From: Candidatus Izemoplasmatales bacterium
GTDB taxonomy: Bacteria; Bacillota_I; Bacilli_A; Izemoplasmatales; Hujiaoplasmataceae
Length of the DNA stretch: 64,000 nt
Direction: 5' to 3'
Assembly (NCBI GenBank): GCA_028698875.1
Contig: JAQVVR010000003.1
Coordinates: forward strand, 1 to 64,000
In this document: piece after piece, positions 1 to 8,824 of the stretch
Layout: every line of letters starts with the position of its first letter
Position numbering within the stretch: the first letter of the stretch is position 1
Made by a program: the position numbers and the translations under genes
The notes under the pieces: model-generated
Databases searched by the model: none
Told to the model about the DNA's origin: nothing
Seen by the model: the letters and a program-made list of their open reading frames with translations, nothing else

Positions 1-49
1 AAAAATTATGTGCATTATTATAATAACGAACGATTCTCATATGCCTTAA

Positions 50-87
50 AATACAAAACCCCAGCTGAGTTTAAATCTCAACTAGGG
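50..87 (-). terminator. Rho-independent terminator of the tRNA cluster
   Basis: Read on the minus strand, an 11-bp stem (77-87 pairing with 59-69, two G-U pairs) with a 7-nt loop is followed by a T-rich run. It lies about 70 nt downstream of the last tRNA of the minus-strand cluster and probably ends that transcript. Nothing else is seen in 1-159. Confidence 0.7.
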
Positions 88-159
88 TTTCATTAAGGTT
101 TGATACATGTCTACTTTCTCTTGACAAATCTAAATTGTATCAAACCAATGCTTTTTATA

Positions 160-244
160 TGGTGCGGTCGATGGGATTTGAACCCACATGCCGTTAGGCA
201 CTACCCCCTCAAAGTAGCGCGTCTGCCAGTTTCGCCACGACCGC
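160..244 (-). tRNA. tRNA-Leu (anticodon GAG)
   Basis: Minus-strand cloverleaf with a 7-bp acceptor stem (238-244 with 164-170), long class-II variable arm, GGTTCAAATCC T-loop and encoded CCA (160-162). The anticodon stem CTACT/GGTAG encloses loop TTGAGGG, giving anticodon GAG, which reads CUC/CUU leucine codons. It is the last of three tRNAs in the cluster. Confidence 0.93.
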
Positions 245-285
245 ATATAATAACTTATATATAAATCATATAATGATAATTATTT

Positions 286-359
286 TGGAGCAAGCGAGGG
301 GAATCGAACCCCCAACAGTTGCTTGGGAAGCAACGGTTTTACCATTAAACTACACCTGC
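286..359 (-). tRNA. tRNA-Gly (anticodon CCC)
   Basis: 74-nt minus-strand cloverleaf with encoded CCA (286-288). The acceptor stem pairs through two G-U pairs. The anticodon stem GTTGC/GCAAC encloses loop TTCCCAA, so the anticodon is CCC, reading GGG. The discriminator base is U, as usual for bacterial glycine tRNAs. Confidence 0.9.
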
Positions 360-367
360 AAAAAAGC

Positions 368-451
368 TGGTGCGGTTGATGGGATTTGAACCCACATGTC
401 GTTAAACACTACCTCCTGAGGGTAGCGCGTCTGCCGTTCCGCCACAACCGC
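368..451 (-). tRNA. tRNA-Leu (anticodon CAG)
   Basis: 84-nt class-II minus-strand tRNA with encoded CCA (368-370). The anticodon stem CTACC/GGTAG encloses loop CTCAGGA, giving anticodon CAG for CUG codons. Its sequence is close to the GAG tRNA-Leu two genes downstream, which suggests a local duplication with anticodon divergence. Confidence 0.93.
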
Positions 452-469
452 GGCGATTTATCCTTGATT

Positions 470-500
470 ATTATACCATATACCCCCCTATTTTATACAA
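470..500 (-). promoter_or_regulatory. Possible promoter of the tRNA cluster
   Basis: On the minus strand a perfect TATAAT (475-470) lies about 20 bp upstream of the first tRNA. A weaker TTGTAT (500-495) stands 19 bp further upstream. The spacing is longer than ideal, so the -35 assignment is tentative. Confidence 0.4.
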
Positions 501-540
501 GCATTTTCGCTTTTTTTTCTGTATTTCCGATAGTATTTGA

Positions 541-568
541 TTGACATTTCTGCGATAAGTGTTAATAT
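541..568 (+). promoter_or_regulatory. Promoter of the speA-speB operon
   Basis: A perfect TTGACA (541-546), 16-bp spacer and TAATAT (563-568) stand about 130 bp upstream of the decarboxylase start. This leaves an untranslated leader of about 125 nt in which I see no recognisable riboswitch. Confidence 0.6.
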
Positions 569-702
569 TTTCTTGTGATAAAAAACAGATACAAAAATAA
601 TTATGTTTTAGTGATAAAATAGTCTTTTAAATATCATATTATTATGTTATATTTTTAATTGCATTAATTATGCTTTTTCCCAAAAAAGGGGGTATAGCCC
701 AA

Positions 703-2196
703 TTGAAAGACGATCGTCAACGACAGACACCTTATTTTACCAAATTAAAAGAGTACGGGCAAAGTGGCGTTACGCCCTTTGATGTTCCCGGTCACAAACT
801 TGGCCGGATCAAAAATGATATGATGGATTATACCGGAATCAATACTTTTTTGCTTGATAGCAACGCTCCAATAGGACTTGACCAACTGGCAAAGCCCCTT
901 GGTGTCATCAAGGATGCCGAAAAACTTGCGGCATATGCATTCCATGCTGACAAAGCCTATTTCCTAGTGGATGGCACCTCTGTGGGCATTATGTCCATGA
1001 TTATGTCAAGTTGCCGTGCTTCCGAAAAAATCATCGTTCCCCGTAATGTTCATAAATCTGTTATCAATGGTTTAATTCTATCTGGTTCCACTCCGATTTT
1101 TGTTCATCCCGATATCGATTCTGATCTGGGTATCGCCAACGGTGTTCCTTTTCAAACTATGAAAAAAGCCATTGACGTCCATCCTGATGCTAAAGCCGTA
1201 TTTGTAATCAATCCTACATATTTTGGAATGACAAGCGACTTAAAAAAGATTGTCGAATACGCGCATGCCCATGGCATGCTTGTTCTTGTCGATGAAGCCC
1301 ATGGAACTCAGTTCTATTTTTCCGATTTATTACCGATTTCTGCCATGGATGCCGGTGCTGACATGTCGACCACATCGATGCATAAAACCGGCGGTTCTTT
1401 AACCCAAAGTTCTATTCTATTAACCAAAGGCACTTGGGTTGATCAAATTCGTTTACGAACCACTATTAATATGTTACAAACTACTTCCCCTTCTTCTTTG
1501 CTAATCGCTAGCATGGATGTGGCTCGGAAAACTCTGTATTTTGAAGGCGAAGAACGAATTAAAAAATTAATCCATATGTCGCAAAAAGCCCGCGAACAAA
1601 TTCGGACAATTCCCGGCATTGAAGTCATCGATAAAAAATATGTTCTCAGTCGTGGTGGAAACAATTTTGACGAAACCAAACTTGTTATCAAAGTCTCCGA
1701 GCTCGGAGTAACCGGTTTTGAAGCATATAAAGAACTGCGACGTAAATTTAACATCCAGTTAGAACTTGCTGAAACACATCTTATCTTAGCGATTCTTACC
1801 ATTGGAACCACCAAAGATGATCTTGATCATCTCTATAATTCATTACGTGATCTTTCAAAACGTTATTATAAAATTCGCAAGAAAGTTCCCAAGATTAAGT
1901 TCAACTATCAATTCCCCGTCACTTATTCCCGGCCCCGTGATGCTTACCATGCGCCTAAACTTCAAGTTTTACTCGAGGAATCTGCCAATCAGATTTCTGG
2001 GGAGATGATAATGATTTATCCACCGGGAATTCCTATGGTCATTCCCGGAGAAATCATCAGCGAGGAAGTCTTGGAAGATTTGCAGTTTTATGTCAAAAAC
2101 GGTTCAGTTATTCATAGTGAAATGGATAACGGATATGTAAAAGTTGTCGATAAAGACAATTGGCAAAAGTGGGAAGGTGAAGAAAGTGAAATTTAA
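703..2196 (+). CDS. speA: Arginine decarboxylase (Orn/Lys/Arg decarboxylase family)
   Basis: PLP-dependent fold-type I decarboxylase, expected to convert arginine to agmatine. The Ser-Met-His-Lys-Thr-Gly-Gly motif near residue 227 carries the PLP lysine, and DEAHG near residue 203 is the cofactor-binding aspartate segment. The gene opens toward agmatinase, which makes arginine the likely substrate rather than lysine or ornithine. The start is set at TTG 703, because an AAAGGGGG ribosome binding site ends about 10 nt before it. The upstream in-frame ATG at 670 lacks a site and would place that ribosome binding site inside the coding sequence. Length (about 497 aa) is normal for the short Bacillus-type family. 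Substrate is inferred from the neighbour; the family assignment is firm. Confidence 0.9.
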   Translation: MKDDRQRQTPYFTKLKEYGQSGVTPFDVPGHKLGRIKNDMMDYTGINTFLLDSNAPIGLDQLAKPLGVIKDAEKLAAYAFHADKAYFLVDGTSVGIMSMIMSSCRASEKIIVPRNVHKSVINGLILSGSTPIFVHPDIDSDLGIANGVPFQTMKKAIDVHPDAKAVFVINPTYFGMTSDLKKIVEYAHAHGMLVLVDEAHGTQFYFSDLLPISAMDAGADMSTTSMHKTGGSLTQSSILLTKGTWVDQIRLRTTINMLQTTSPSSLLIASMDVARKTLYFEGEERIKKLIHMSQKAREQIRTIPGIEVIDKKYVLSRGGNNFDETKLVIKVSELGVTGFEAYKELRRKFNIQLELAETHLILAILTIGTTKDDLDHLYNSLRDLSKRYYKIRKKVPKIKFNYQFPVTYSRPRDAYHAPKLQVLLEESANQISGEMIMIYPPGIPMVIPGEIISEEVLEDLQFYVKNGSVIHSEMDNGYVKVVDKDNWQKWEGEESEI

Positions 2197-3046
2197 CAAG
2201 GTCGATTTATCGTTTCAAAGTTGCACCAGTGAGTATAAAACTGCCGATGTTGTAATTTTCTCTGTTCCCATGGATACTACTACTTCATTCCGTCCCGGAA
2301 CCCGCTTTGCTGGTAACGCCATCCGCGTCGATTCCTTAGGTGTTGAATGGTATTCCCCATATCGGGATATGGATTTAAAAGCATATAGAACCTGTGATAT
2401 TGGTGATCTTGACATCCCCGTTGGGAATGTTGAAGCCGCTTTGCAAGTTATCTATCGCGCCACAGCAAAAATGCTTAAAGATAATAAAAAACCGATGATG
2501 ATTGGTGGCGAACATCTCGTCACTTACCCAGTTATTAAAGCAATGATAGAAAAATACCCCGATCTTCATATTATTCATTTTGATGCCCATACTGATCTTC
2601 GTGACGAGTTCTTAGGTCGTAAGTTATCTCACGCAACCGTTATCAGACGCTGTCATGAATTAGTTGGCGATGGTAAAATTTACCAGTTTGGAATTCGCAG
2701 CGGTGATTCCTCAGAATTTAAGTGGGCTGCCTGCGGACATACTATTTTACGTAAATTTGATTTTATTGGTTTAGACAAAGTAGTCGATAAATTAAAGGAT
2801 AAACCGGTTTACATCTCAATTGACCTCGACGTCCTTGACCCATCCGTGTTCCCGGGTACCGGAACACCTGAAGCGGGAGGCATGACATATAAAGAATTGC
2901 TTCTTGCCTTTGATGAATTTGCCAAACTGACTAATTTAGTTGGTGCCGACATTGTTGAATTATCACCGATTCTTGATGCCTCCGGTGCCTCAACCGCTGT
3001 TGCCGCAAAAACCTTAAGAGAAATGGTACTATTGCTACATAAATAA
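2186..3046 (+). CDS. speB: Agmatinase (ureohydrolase family)
   Basis: Hydrolyses agmatine to putrescine and urea, completing the arginine decarboxylase route. Mn-binding motifs of the ureohydrolase family are visible: GGEH near residue 112, FDAHTD near 134 and SIDLDVLDP near 215. The start is placed at GTG 2186, which follows a strong GGAAGGTGA site by 5 nt and gives a typical 286-aa enzyme. An in-frame ATG at 2144 lies deep inside speA without a site. The 11-nt overlap with speA implies translational coupling. Formiminoglutamase or guanidinobutyrase are alternatives, but the speA linkage favours agmatinase. Confidence 0.9.
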   Translation: MKFNKVDLSFQSCTSEYKTADVVIFSVPMDTTTSFRPGTRFAGNAIRVDSLGVEWYSPYRDMDLKAYRTCDIGDLDIPVGNVEAALQVIYRATAKMLKDNKKPMMIGGEHLVTYPVIKAMIEKYPDLHIIHFDAHTDLRDEFLGRKLSHATVIRRCHELVGDGKIYQFGIRSGDSSEFKWAACGHTILRKFDFIGLDKVVDKLKDKPVYISIDLDVLDPSVFPGTGTPEAGGMTYKELLLAFDEFAKLTNLVGADIVELSPILDASGASTAVAAKTLREMVLLLHK

Positions 3047-3050
3047 CATA

Positions 3051-3077
3051 AAAAGCGCCTTTCAAGGCGCTTTTTTA
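3051..3077. terminator. Bidirectional terminator between speB and the convergent operon
   Basis: The sequence AAAAGCGCC, a 6-nt loop and GGCGCTTTT form a strong G/C-rich hairpin followed by T residues on the plus strand and by T residues when read from the minus strand. It lies 5 nt after the agmatinase stop and adjoins the stop of the convergent gene, so it likely serves both. Confidence 0.85.
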
Positions 3078-4136
3078 TTGGTTTTGTATGACATTTAATA
3101 ACGGATTATCTAAAGGATTTAAATCATCTTGATAAATTGCATCATATATTTCCGTTTTTCGTTTATCAATTTCATCGGCTGGCAAATTAAGTTTTAATAC
3201 TTTTAATTCCGTTGGTCCAAACGTGAATCGGCCAAATAAAGCTCCTTTAAACTCCCCATCTATTAACAGATAGTATAATAACCCATGGTCTTTATCTTTA
3301 AACCGATTTTTTAGTTCGAGTTCCCGGCTCTTAACTAAAAAATCACTTCGGTGCAACATAATTACCGATGGCGGCATATCCAGAAGGTTATGACTTGTTA
3401 AATACTCATAGTCCACTTTTGACATATATTCTTTTGCGTTATTTAATTCTATCGCAACTACCATATCTTCTTCAATCAATTCCTCAATTGCTTGGCTTAT
3501 TTCCGCTTTTGCTAGTTGATAGAATGATTTTGCCATCTCAAGACTAAAGGATACATGCATATATGCGAAGCGTAACAATACGATTTTCAAAGCTTCAATT
3601 CGGCTATAATGTTTGATATCGACTTCAGGATACTCGTTTTCAAAGGCATACCAATTTCGATCCCATTCCCGATCCCGTTGGTCCTCAAAGATTTTAAACG
3701 CTTGTTGCAAGCGATGGAGAATCGGCGTTAAATCCTTAACATATAAACCCGTCACCGCTTTTAGTTCATGAATGTTCATCGAACCTTCATGTTCCAAAAG
3801 ATTGAGAATCTCATATTCTTGTTTGGTTATTTTTCCTAAATCCACACGATATAAACCGGCATATAGTTCCCATTCATCGGCATAAATATAACCAACTCCC
3901 CCTTTTTGGAATCGGCCCTTGACAATTTCCCGGCGGGACCGTTTTTTGTCGTTGTCCTGTAAATCATTAAAGCTAGCTCGATGGGCTAAAAGTGGAGGAT
4001 CACCGGGACGAGTCCAATACAAAGTCGAAACCGGTGACATCATCCGAAATATCTTCGCATACGATTTTGGATTGGCTTTATTAATAAAATGTTGTCGTTC
4101 CATAAATAATGCCATGATGTTTGTTTTAGTAATCAT
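3075..4136 (-). CDS. AlkZ-related winged-helix protein (HTH_42-like)
   Basis: A soluble 353-aa protein resembling the AlkZ/YcaQ-related winged-helix proteins of Firmicutes. It has an early RQHF segment (about residues 14-17), an aromatic-rich stretch with YWTRPGD, and predicted helix-turn-helix repeats in the centre. No signal peptide or membrane segment is seen. I do not see the catalytic Gln-x-Asp/Gln motif of true AlkZ/AlkX glycosylases, so DNA glycosylase activity is not established. The start is ATG 4136, because an AAGGT site lies 7 nt upstream; the in-frame TTG at 4139 is too close. It is the last gene of a small operon that contains a second HTH_42-type protein. Confidence 0.55.
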   Translation of the reverse strand: MITKTNIMALFMERQHFINKANPKSYAKIFRMMSPVSTLYWTRPGDPPLLAHRASFNDLQDNDKKRSRREIVKGRFQKGGVGYIYADEWELYAGLYRVDLGKITKQEYEILNLLEHEGSMNIHELKAVTGLYVKDLTPILHRLQQAFKIFEDQRDREWDRNWYAFENEYPEVDIKHYSRIEALKIVLLRFAYMHVSFSLEMAKSFYQLAKAEISQAIEELIEEDMVVAIELNNAKEYMSKVDYEYLTSHNLLDMPPSVIMLHRSDFLVKSRELELKNRFKDKDHGLLYYLLIDGEFKGALFGRFTFGPTELKVLKLNLPADEIDKRKTEIYDAIYQDDLNPLDNPLLNVIQNQ

Positions 4137-4214
4137 CAATAATACCTTCTTTTATCGCTTCAATTCCATATAAATATGCTTATATATATATGAATACAGT
4201 ACAAGTCACTGAAA

Positions 4215-4553
4215 TTAGTGACGCCATGGAATAATGGAATCAAGTTTATCACGTTGGGCACTGCCAATCGGACAAAAATCATTTATCTTAGGACACGGAT
4301 AATTTTCACATTCCGCACAAGTGTTAATATCTTTCATCTCTGCACATAAACTAATTTTACAACGAGCGCATAGTTTCGTCAGACGATAATCAGAATGACA
4401 TCCATAACAGTTAATATCCTCAGGCTTTAAAATCACACTACCACTTGAGAACAGTTTTGCCGTTTTTGCACGCAACTCGTCGTCATTGTCGATTGTTGCT
4501 TTAAATGCAGGACACTCAAAACAGTTGAGTCCACAATAAGCTATTTGTTCCAT
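4215..4553 (-). CDS. DUF3795-like cysteine-rich protein
   Basis: A 112-aa protein with CGLNCFECPAF at the N-terminus, followed by CYGC, CARCKISLC and CAECENYPCPK: at least a dozen cysteines arranged in pairs. This pattern is typical of DUF3795 proteins, which probably bind zinc; no function is known. The start is ATG 4553, with GGAGG followed by five T's just upstream; an in-frame TTG at 4565 overlaps that site and is rejected. A short hairpin (GTCACT/AGTGAC, 4205-4222) overlaps the stop codon. Confidence 0.7.
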   Translation of the reverse strand: MEQIAYCGLNCFECPAFKATIDNDDELRAKTAKLFSSGSVILKPEDINCYGCHSDYRLTKLCARCKISLCAEMKDINTCAECENYPCPKINDFCPIGSAQRDKLDSIIPWRH

Positions 4554-4658
4554 AAAAACCTCCAAATTTTTATTTTTTATCTTTAGAATATTTTCACAAT
4601 TAAAGTAATATTAACTGCATATGATTTGCAATGTGTTTCATATTTACTCTCACAGCGA

Positions 4659-5330
4659 TCATTTCGTTTGTTCTTGTCCTTTCAACTGCGAACGGGCTAA
4701 CAATTTGTCGATACCGAAAAACGCGTAAGACAAGCCAATATAGAAGATTATTATCACCGATACTGCTATCGCCACTCCGCCAACACCAATAATGTCCGGG
4801 TTAATAAAGAAATAGGGAAAACGCGAATAAAACTCACCATCAAAGTAAGTTCCGCCGAAAGCGGCATATACATTAGCATAGATAAAATAGAATAACGGGA
4901 ACACTACCCACCAAAGCGGATCTGTTAATTTAAACAATCCTTTCAAATCAAAAATAAGATAATCTGCAAGCAAATATAAGGGTGTAAAATAATGCACTAA
5001 GATATTACCTAACCCAGTAGCGTATCTAGTCATACCTTGCTTGAGTATAACTGGTAAAAGCACAATATTAAAAATCAAAAACGTTAACAGGATGGCCATT
5101 GTTGTCCCGCCCTTAATGATAATCAAGGCACGATTGGTTAACGTTTTTCCCTGCCATTGTCGATAAACAATGATTCCCATCACAATTAAGCATAATATAT
5201 TGCTTTGAATCGTGTAGTAAGAAACCGAAGATAACGGATCAGGATTTTTAGCAACCGTAATGATAATTCCCGTCAAACACAAAAGGCAAAAACCAATTCT
5301 TAAATATAGTGATAGTGGTTGTTTCTTCAT
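4659..5330 (-). CDS. Pr6Pr-like integral membrane protein
   Basis: A polytopic membrane protein of 223 aa with about six hydrophobic segments. It has a conserved TIQSNILC motif after the first segment, HYFTPLYLL in the middle and FYFIYANVY near the fifth segment, as in the Pr6Pr/FAR-17a-like family. Its biochemical role is unknown to me. The start is ATG 5330 with a GAGGA site 6-7 nt upstream; the ATG two codons earlier is too close to the site. It stops with TGA, which supports the standard genetic code. It sits 14 nt downstream of the AlkX-like gene, probably co-transcribed. Confidence 0.65.
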   Translation of the reverse strand: MKKQPLSLYLRIGFCLLCLTGIIITVAKNPDPLSSVSYYTIQSNILCLIVMGIIVYRQWQGKTLTNRALIIIKGGTTMAILLTFLIFNIVLLPVILKQGMTRYATGLGNILVHYFTPLYLLADYLIFDLKGLFKLTDPLWWVVFPLFYFIYANVYAAFGGTYFDGEFYSRFPYFFINPDIIGVGGVAIAVSVIIIFYIGLSYAFFGIDKLLARSQLKGQEQTK

Positions 5331-5344
5331 AGGCATTCCTCAAT

Positions 5345-6547
5345 TTATATTTTAATATCTATTGACGCTTTCTCCATTCCAACAATCGTTTCACAATTAT
5401 TAAATTTAGCGAAGCGTTGCAAAGCTTGTTTAAAAGCACGATAAAACAATTTCGTCGGTTGCCAATTTTGTTCAAACCAAAGATTATGTACTTCCAGTTG
5501 ATGGCTCTGTCGCTGATTAATTAATTCAATTCGGCCAACGAAGGTATTGCCATATAAAATCGGTAGCACATAGTAGCCATATTGACGCTTCGTTTTGATT
5601 GTATATATTTCCCAACTATATTCAAAATCAAATAGGATTTTGATCAGTTTACGATCCCACATGACATTATCTAAAGGTGCGATAAATTCAACTCGCTTTA
5701 ATAGTTTATCCATTGTCATGACTTGATCAATTAGGTATTCATCTTCAGCCAAGCAAAATAGCTTGTCTTTGATGCCTTCAACGGATACTTCAATTATTTG
5801 ATTATCCCCTTTCAATTCAGAAAATACTTGATTGCGCATTGGCGTCTTCAGATTACCTATAAATAAGAAAGCATCCGAATGTCGATTCCAAAGCAATCCC
5901 ACCGCTTTAATTCTTCGTAACACTTTCCATTTCAAGTAATCAATTTCCGAAGCAAATGGTTCTTTTGCTTCATACAAATGCTTGGGAATATAATGTTCTG
6001 ACAATGCATAATATTTGAAGGTATGGTTTTTATGGTGAATGATAAGTTCACCAAAATAATAAAGCGCTTCTAAAGCTACTCTTGCCAGACTCGTATTACC
6101 CCAATACCAAGAAACTTTCTGGTCAAACACCAAATCTTTAGAGCAGACATAACCTTTGGCTTTAATCGTATTTATAACGGTGTCATGCACCAAGGCAATC
6201 GCTTCTTGACTGTGAATATCAGATTGAAAAAAAAGGCGAATCCGTTTAAAATACGGCCAATCTTCAATGGCGAATATTGAGAGATTCTTATCAAAATAAT
6301 CAATTAAAGCCCGATCAGTATACAAAAGCTCTGCAAGCATTGATTTGGTAAACCCATTGATTCGTGACTGCAGAGTCAACTCTGCATTTTGACCACATAT
6401 ATCTATTGGATCAAATTGAACGCAACCTACCTGATGAATATAATCCATAATTCCTGACTTGCCATTAAAACGTTTTGCCCCTAAAAGTCCTTGCTTAAAA
6501 AGTATAAAATTTCTTGCTTGATTGAGTGATAAAATACGAGTATCCAT
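5345..6547 (-). CDS. Winged-helix DNA glycosylase of the AlkZ/YcaQ (HTH_42) family
   Basis: A 400-aa protein of the HTH_42 superfamily, whose members include AlkZ and YcaQ/AlkX, glycosylases that unhook interstrand crosslinks or alkylated bases. The QFD at about residues 39-41 (in CVQFDPID) matches the Gln-x-Asp catalytic pair of the YcaQ/AlkX branch. RALIDYFDKNLSIF near residue 80, the region of the MLWEY-type signature, and an LWNRHSDAF segment near residue 225 are also seen. The start ATG follows a GAGGATTGA site. It is likely co-transcribed with the downstream membrane protein and the second HTH_42-like gene. The family is sound; the exact lesion repaired is not predictable. Confidence 0.75.
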   Translation of the reverse strand: MDTRILSLNQARNFILFKQGLLGAKRFNGKSGIMDYIHQVGCVQFDPIDICGQNAELTLQSRINGFTKSMLAELLYTDRALIDYFDKNLSIFAIEDWPYFKRIRLFFQSDIHSQEAIALVHDTVINTIKAKGYVCSKDLVFDQKVSWYWGNTSLARVALEALYYFGELIIHHKNHTFKYYALSEHYIPKHLYEAKEPFASEIDYLKWKVLRRIKAVGLLWNRHSDAFLFIGNLKTPMRNQVFSELKGDNQIIEVSVEGIKDKLFCLAEDEYLIDQVMTMDKLLKRVEFIAPLDNVMWDRKLIKILFDFEYSWEIYTIKTKRQYGYYVLPILYGNTFVGRIELINQRQSHQLEVHNLWFEQNWQPTKLFYRAFKQALQRFAKFNNCETIVGMEKASIDIKI

Positions 6548-6564
6548 ATAATCAATCCTCAGTG

Positions 6565-7500
6565 TTATTTATTTGCAAAAGCTTGTTTTAAAGCCGCTTG
6601 ACGAAGAACCATACATTCTTTTGTAACCGGACTGCGTTCAACAGCATCATAGCCATGAAATGTCCCTTTTGTTTCCACTAGTGTAACCGGAACACCGGCA
6701 GCGGTTAGCTTCTTATTAGCTAACACACCATCATCATGAAGACAATCATACTCTGCCGTCTCAATATATGTGGGTGGTAATCGATCAAAATTATCGTTCA
6801 AAAGCGGGTATGCATATTTCTCCATCCCGAAATAACCGTTTTTATAATAATGTTTTTCAATGAACTTAAATCGCTTGGTATTAAACATTGGAGTATCGGT
6901 ATATAGTTTCCTTGACGGAGTATCAGCGGTTCCTTTATCAAGCGCTGGGTAGAGCATGAGATTAAAACAAGGCATCTTAGCATGTGCATCCCGTAACATT
7001 AATGTTGTTCCTGCTGCGAGAGTCCCCCCAGCCGAGTCACCCCCAACCGCAATTCGCTTCGGATCAATCATAAAATCTATCGCCCGATCAGAAACAAATT
7101 TAAATGCATCAACACAATCATATAACGCTGTTGGAAAAGCATATTTTGGGGCTAAACGGTAGGGAAATAAAAAGATTTTACACCCGACTGATGCGGCAAT
7201 TTTAGCACAATTGCGTTTATGAGCATAACCTGGCCCGTTGACAAACCCACCACCAGGAAAATATAGTAAGCATGGAAGAATCCCTTTGGCTTTTTTCGGA
7301 GTGAAAACCATCGTATTTATTATTTTTTGGTCTCTGGTAAAAATCGGTGTTTTAGTAATTTTGACGTTTTTATTTCCTGGAGCGATAAATAAAGTCAACC
7401 GTAGTCCAAAATCAAGCAATTTGAGGGCAAAAATATTCATCGGCATTACAAACGGTTTAAGCATCAAAAATTCTTTTCGAACATAGTATTTTAATTTCAT
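6565..7500 (-). CDS. Alpha/beta hydrolase, HSL-type esterase
   Basis: A cytoplasmic esterase/lipase-like enzyme of 311 aa from the hormone-sensitive-lipase group. The oxyanion-hole motif appears as FPGGGF near residue 80 and the nucleophile as GGDSAGG near residue 151. The acid is probably Asp in TAEYDCLHDDG and the base His in GTFHGYD close to the C-terminus, so the triad is complete. Substrate is unknown. The start is ATG 7500 with an AGAAAG site; the upstream in-frame GTG at 7527 lacks one. It is the first gene of the operon running toward 3075. Confidence 0.8.
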   Translation of the reverse strand: MKLKYYVRKEFLMLKPFVMPMNIFALKLLDFGLRLTLFIAPGNKNVKITKTPIFTRDQKIINTMVFTPKKAKGILPCLLYFPGGGFVNGPGYAHKRNCAKIAASVGCKIFLFPYRLAPKYAFPTALYDCVDAFKFVSDRAIDFMIDPKRIAVGGDSAGGTLAAGTTLMLRDAHAKMPCFNLMLYPALDKGTADTPSRKLYTDTPMFNTKRFKFIEKHYYKNGYFGMEKYAYPLLNDNFDRLPPTYIETAEYDCLHDDGVLANKKLTAAGVPVTLVETKGTFHGYDAVERSPVTKECMVLRQAALKQAFANK

Positions 7501-7600
7501 GGGAAAACTTTCTGGTGGTTTCGCCACCGAAACAGATGAGCTTCATATTATTATACCTTGATTTTACTCTCGTTGATAGAACATCTATAAAAATCATAAT

Positions 7601-7623
7601 AAAAGCACGCCTAAAGCGTGCTT
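7601..7623 (-). terminator. Terminator of tdh-kbl
   Basis: Minus-strand hairpin AAGCACGC, 5-nt loop, GCGTGCTT followed by TTATT, 20 nt after the kbl stop codon. Confidence 0.8.
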
Positions 7624-7642
7624 AAATTAAACACAATTAAGA

Positions 7643-8824
7643 CTATGCAATGATTTTTAATGCCTTGCCAACTTTTTCAAAAGCAGCTATGGCAAAATCT
7701 AAATCATCTTTGGTGTGTCCGGCTGATAACATAACCCGTAGCCGACCTTTTCCAAGTGGAACAGTGGGAAATACGATTCCTGACACAAAAACGCCTTCAG
7801 CCATCAAACCCTTGGAAAACGCCATGGTTAAGGCTTCATTTCCAACCATTATCGGCGTAATTGGTGTCTCTGAATGTCCAATGTCAAAGCCTAATCGTTT
7901 CATAGCAGCTTTAAAATAACGACCATTGTCCCATAATCTCTTTGTGAATTCATCGGTTTCGGACAATAATTTAATTGACTCCGTCGCCCCAGCTACTGCA
8001 GCCGGTGGCAAAGCTGTAGAAAACAGTAAAGGCCGACCGCGATGCAATAACCACGTTTTGACATTTTGTTTGGAGGCAACATAACCACCGATACAGCCAA
8101 TCGCTTTGGAAAGGGTACCGACAATAAAATCAATTTTCCCATTTAAATGGAAATGATCAACTGTTCCTCGACCACTTTCACCTAAAACGCCGCTTCCGTG
8201 AGCATCATCAACATAGATAAGTGCGAAATACTTTTCCGCTAGTTTTACGATTTCTGGTAGTGGTGCCAAATCGCCATCCATGGAAAACACTCCATCAGTG
8301 ATAATCAATACATTACGGTATAACGAGCGTTTCTCAATAAGAACTCGTTCTAAATCAACCATGTCTTTATGTTTAAAAACGGCTTTATCAGCTTTCGATA
8401 GTTTGACACCATCGATGATAGAAGCGTGATTTAATTCATCTGAAATAATTAAATCACCCTTATCAGTTATCGCGGGAATCGTTCCGATATTACAATTTAA
8501 CCCCGACTGAAATACCGTGACTGCTTCTTCCCGTTTAAACCGTGCTATTTCATTTTCTAGGTTTTCCAAGATATCTTGATTACCGACAATAGTTCTAACT
8601 GATCCTGCACCGACACCATACTTAGCGGTTGCTGCTTGAGCAGCAGCGATAACCCGAGGATGAGTAGCTAAGCCCAAATAATTATTAGCAGATAAATTGA
8701 CCGTTCTCTTGTTGTTTAAATTAATAACATTGGCACAAGCCCCATAGTTGATTGGCAGCACCCGATAGACTCCATCGGTTTTTAATTGCTCGATTTTTTC
8801 ATCGATATAGGCTAATTTATTCAT
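7643..8824 (-). CDS. kbl: Glycine C-acetyltransferase (2-amino-3-ketobutyrate CoA ligase)
   Basis: PLP enzyme of the alpha-oxoamine synthase family that splits 2-amino-3-ketobutyrate with CoA into glycine and acetyl-CoA. [11 protein letters not shown] near residue 205 and the Schiff-base lysine in GTLSKAIG near residue 240 are present, and the length (393 aa) is typical. The start is taken as ATG 8824, 9 nt after an AGGAG site; the ATG at 8833 would sit directly on that site. It overlaps the tdh stop by 8 nt (ATGAATAA), so the two are coupled. With Tdh it forms the two-step threonine-to-glycine pathway; 8-amino-7-oxononanoate synthase is a less likely reading in this context. Confidence 0.93.
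   Translation of the reverse strand: MNKLAYIDEKIEQLKTDGVYRVLPINYGACANVINLNNKRTVNLSANNYLGLATHPRVIAAAQAATAKYGVGAGSVRTIVGNQDILENLENEIARFKREEAVTVFQSGLNCNIGTIPAITDKGDLIISDELNHASIIDGVKLSKADKAVFKHKDMVDLERVLIEKRSLYRNVLIITDGVFSMDGDLAPLPEIVKLAEKYFALIYVDDAHGSGVLGESGRGTVDHFHLNGKIDFIVGTLSKAIGCIGGYVASKQNVKTWLLHRGRPLLFSTALPPAAVAGATESIKLLSETDEFTKRLWDNGRYFKAAMKRLGFDIGHSETPITPIMVGNEALTMAFSKGLMAEGVFVSGIVFPTVPLGKGRLRVMLSAGHTKDDLDFAIAAFEKVGKALKIIA

Noticed and set aside
7516-7530. GGTGG/CCACC hairpin upstream of the esterase as a terminator or operator
   Set aside because: A 5-bp stem without a T-run next to the esterase ribosome binding site is too short to support a function.
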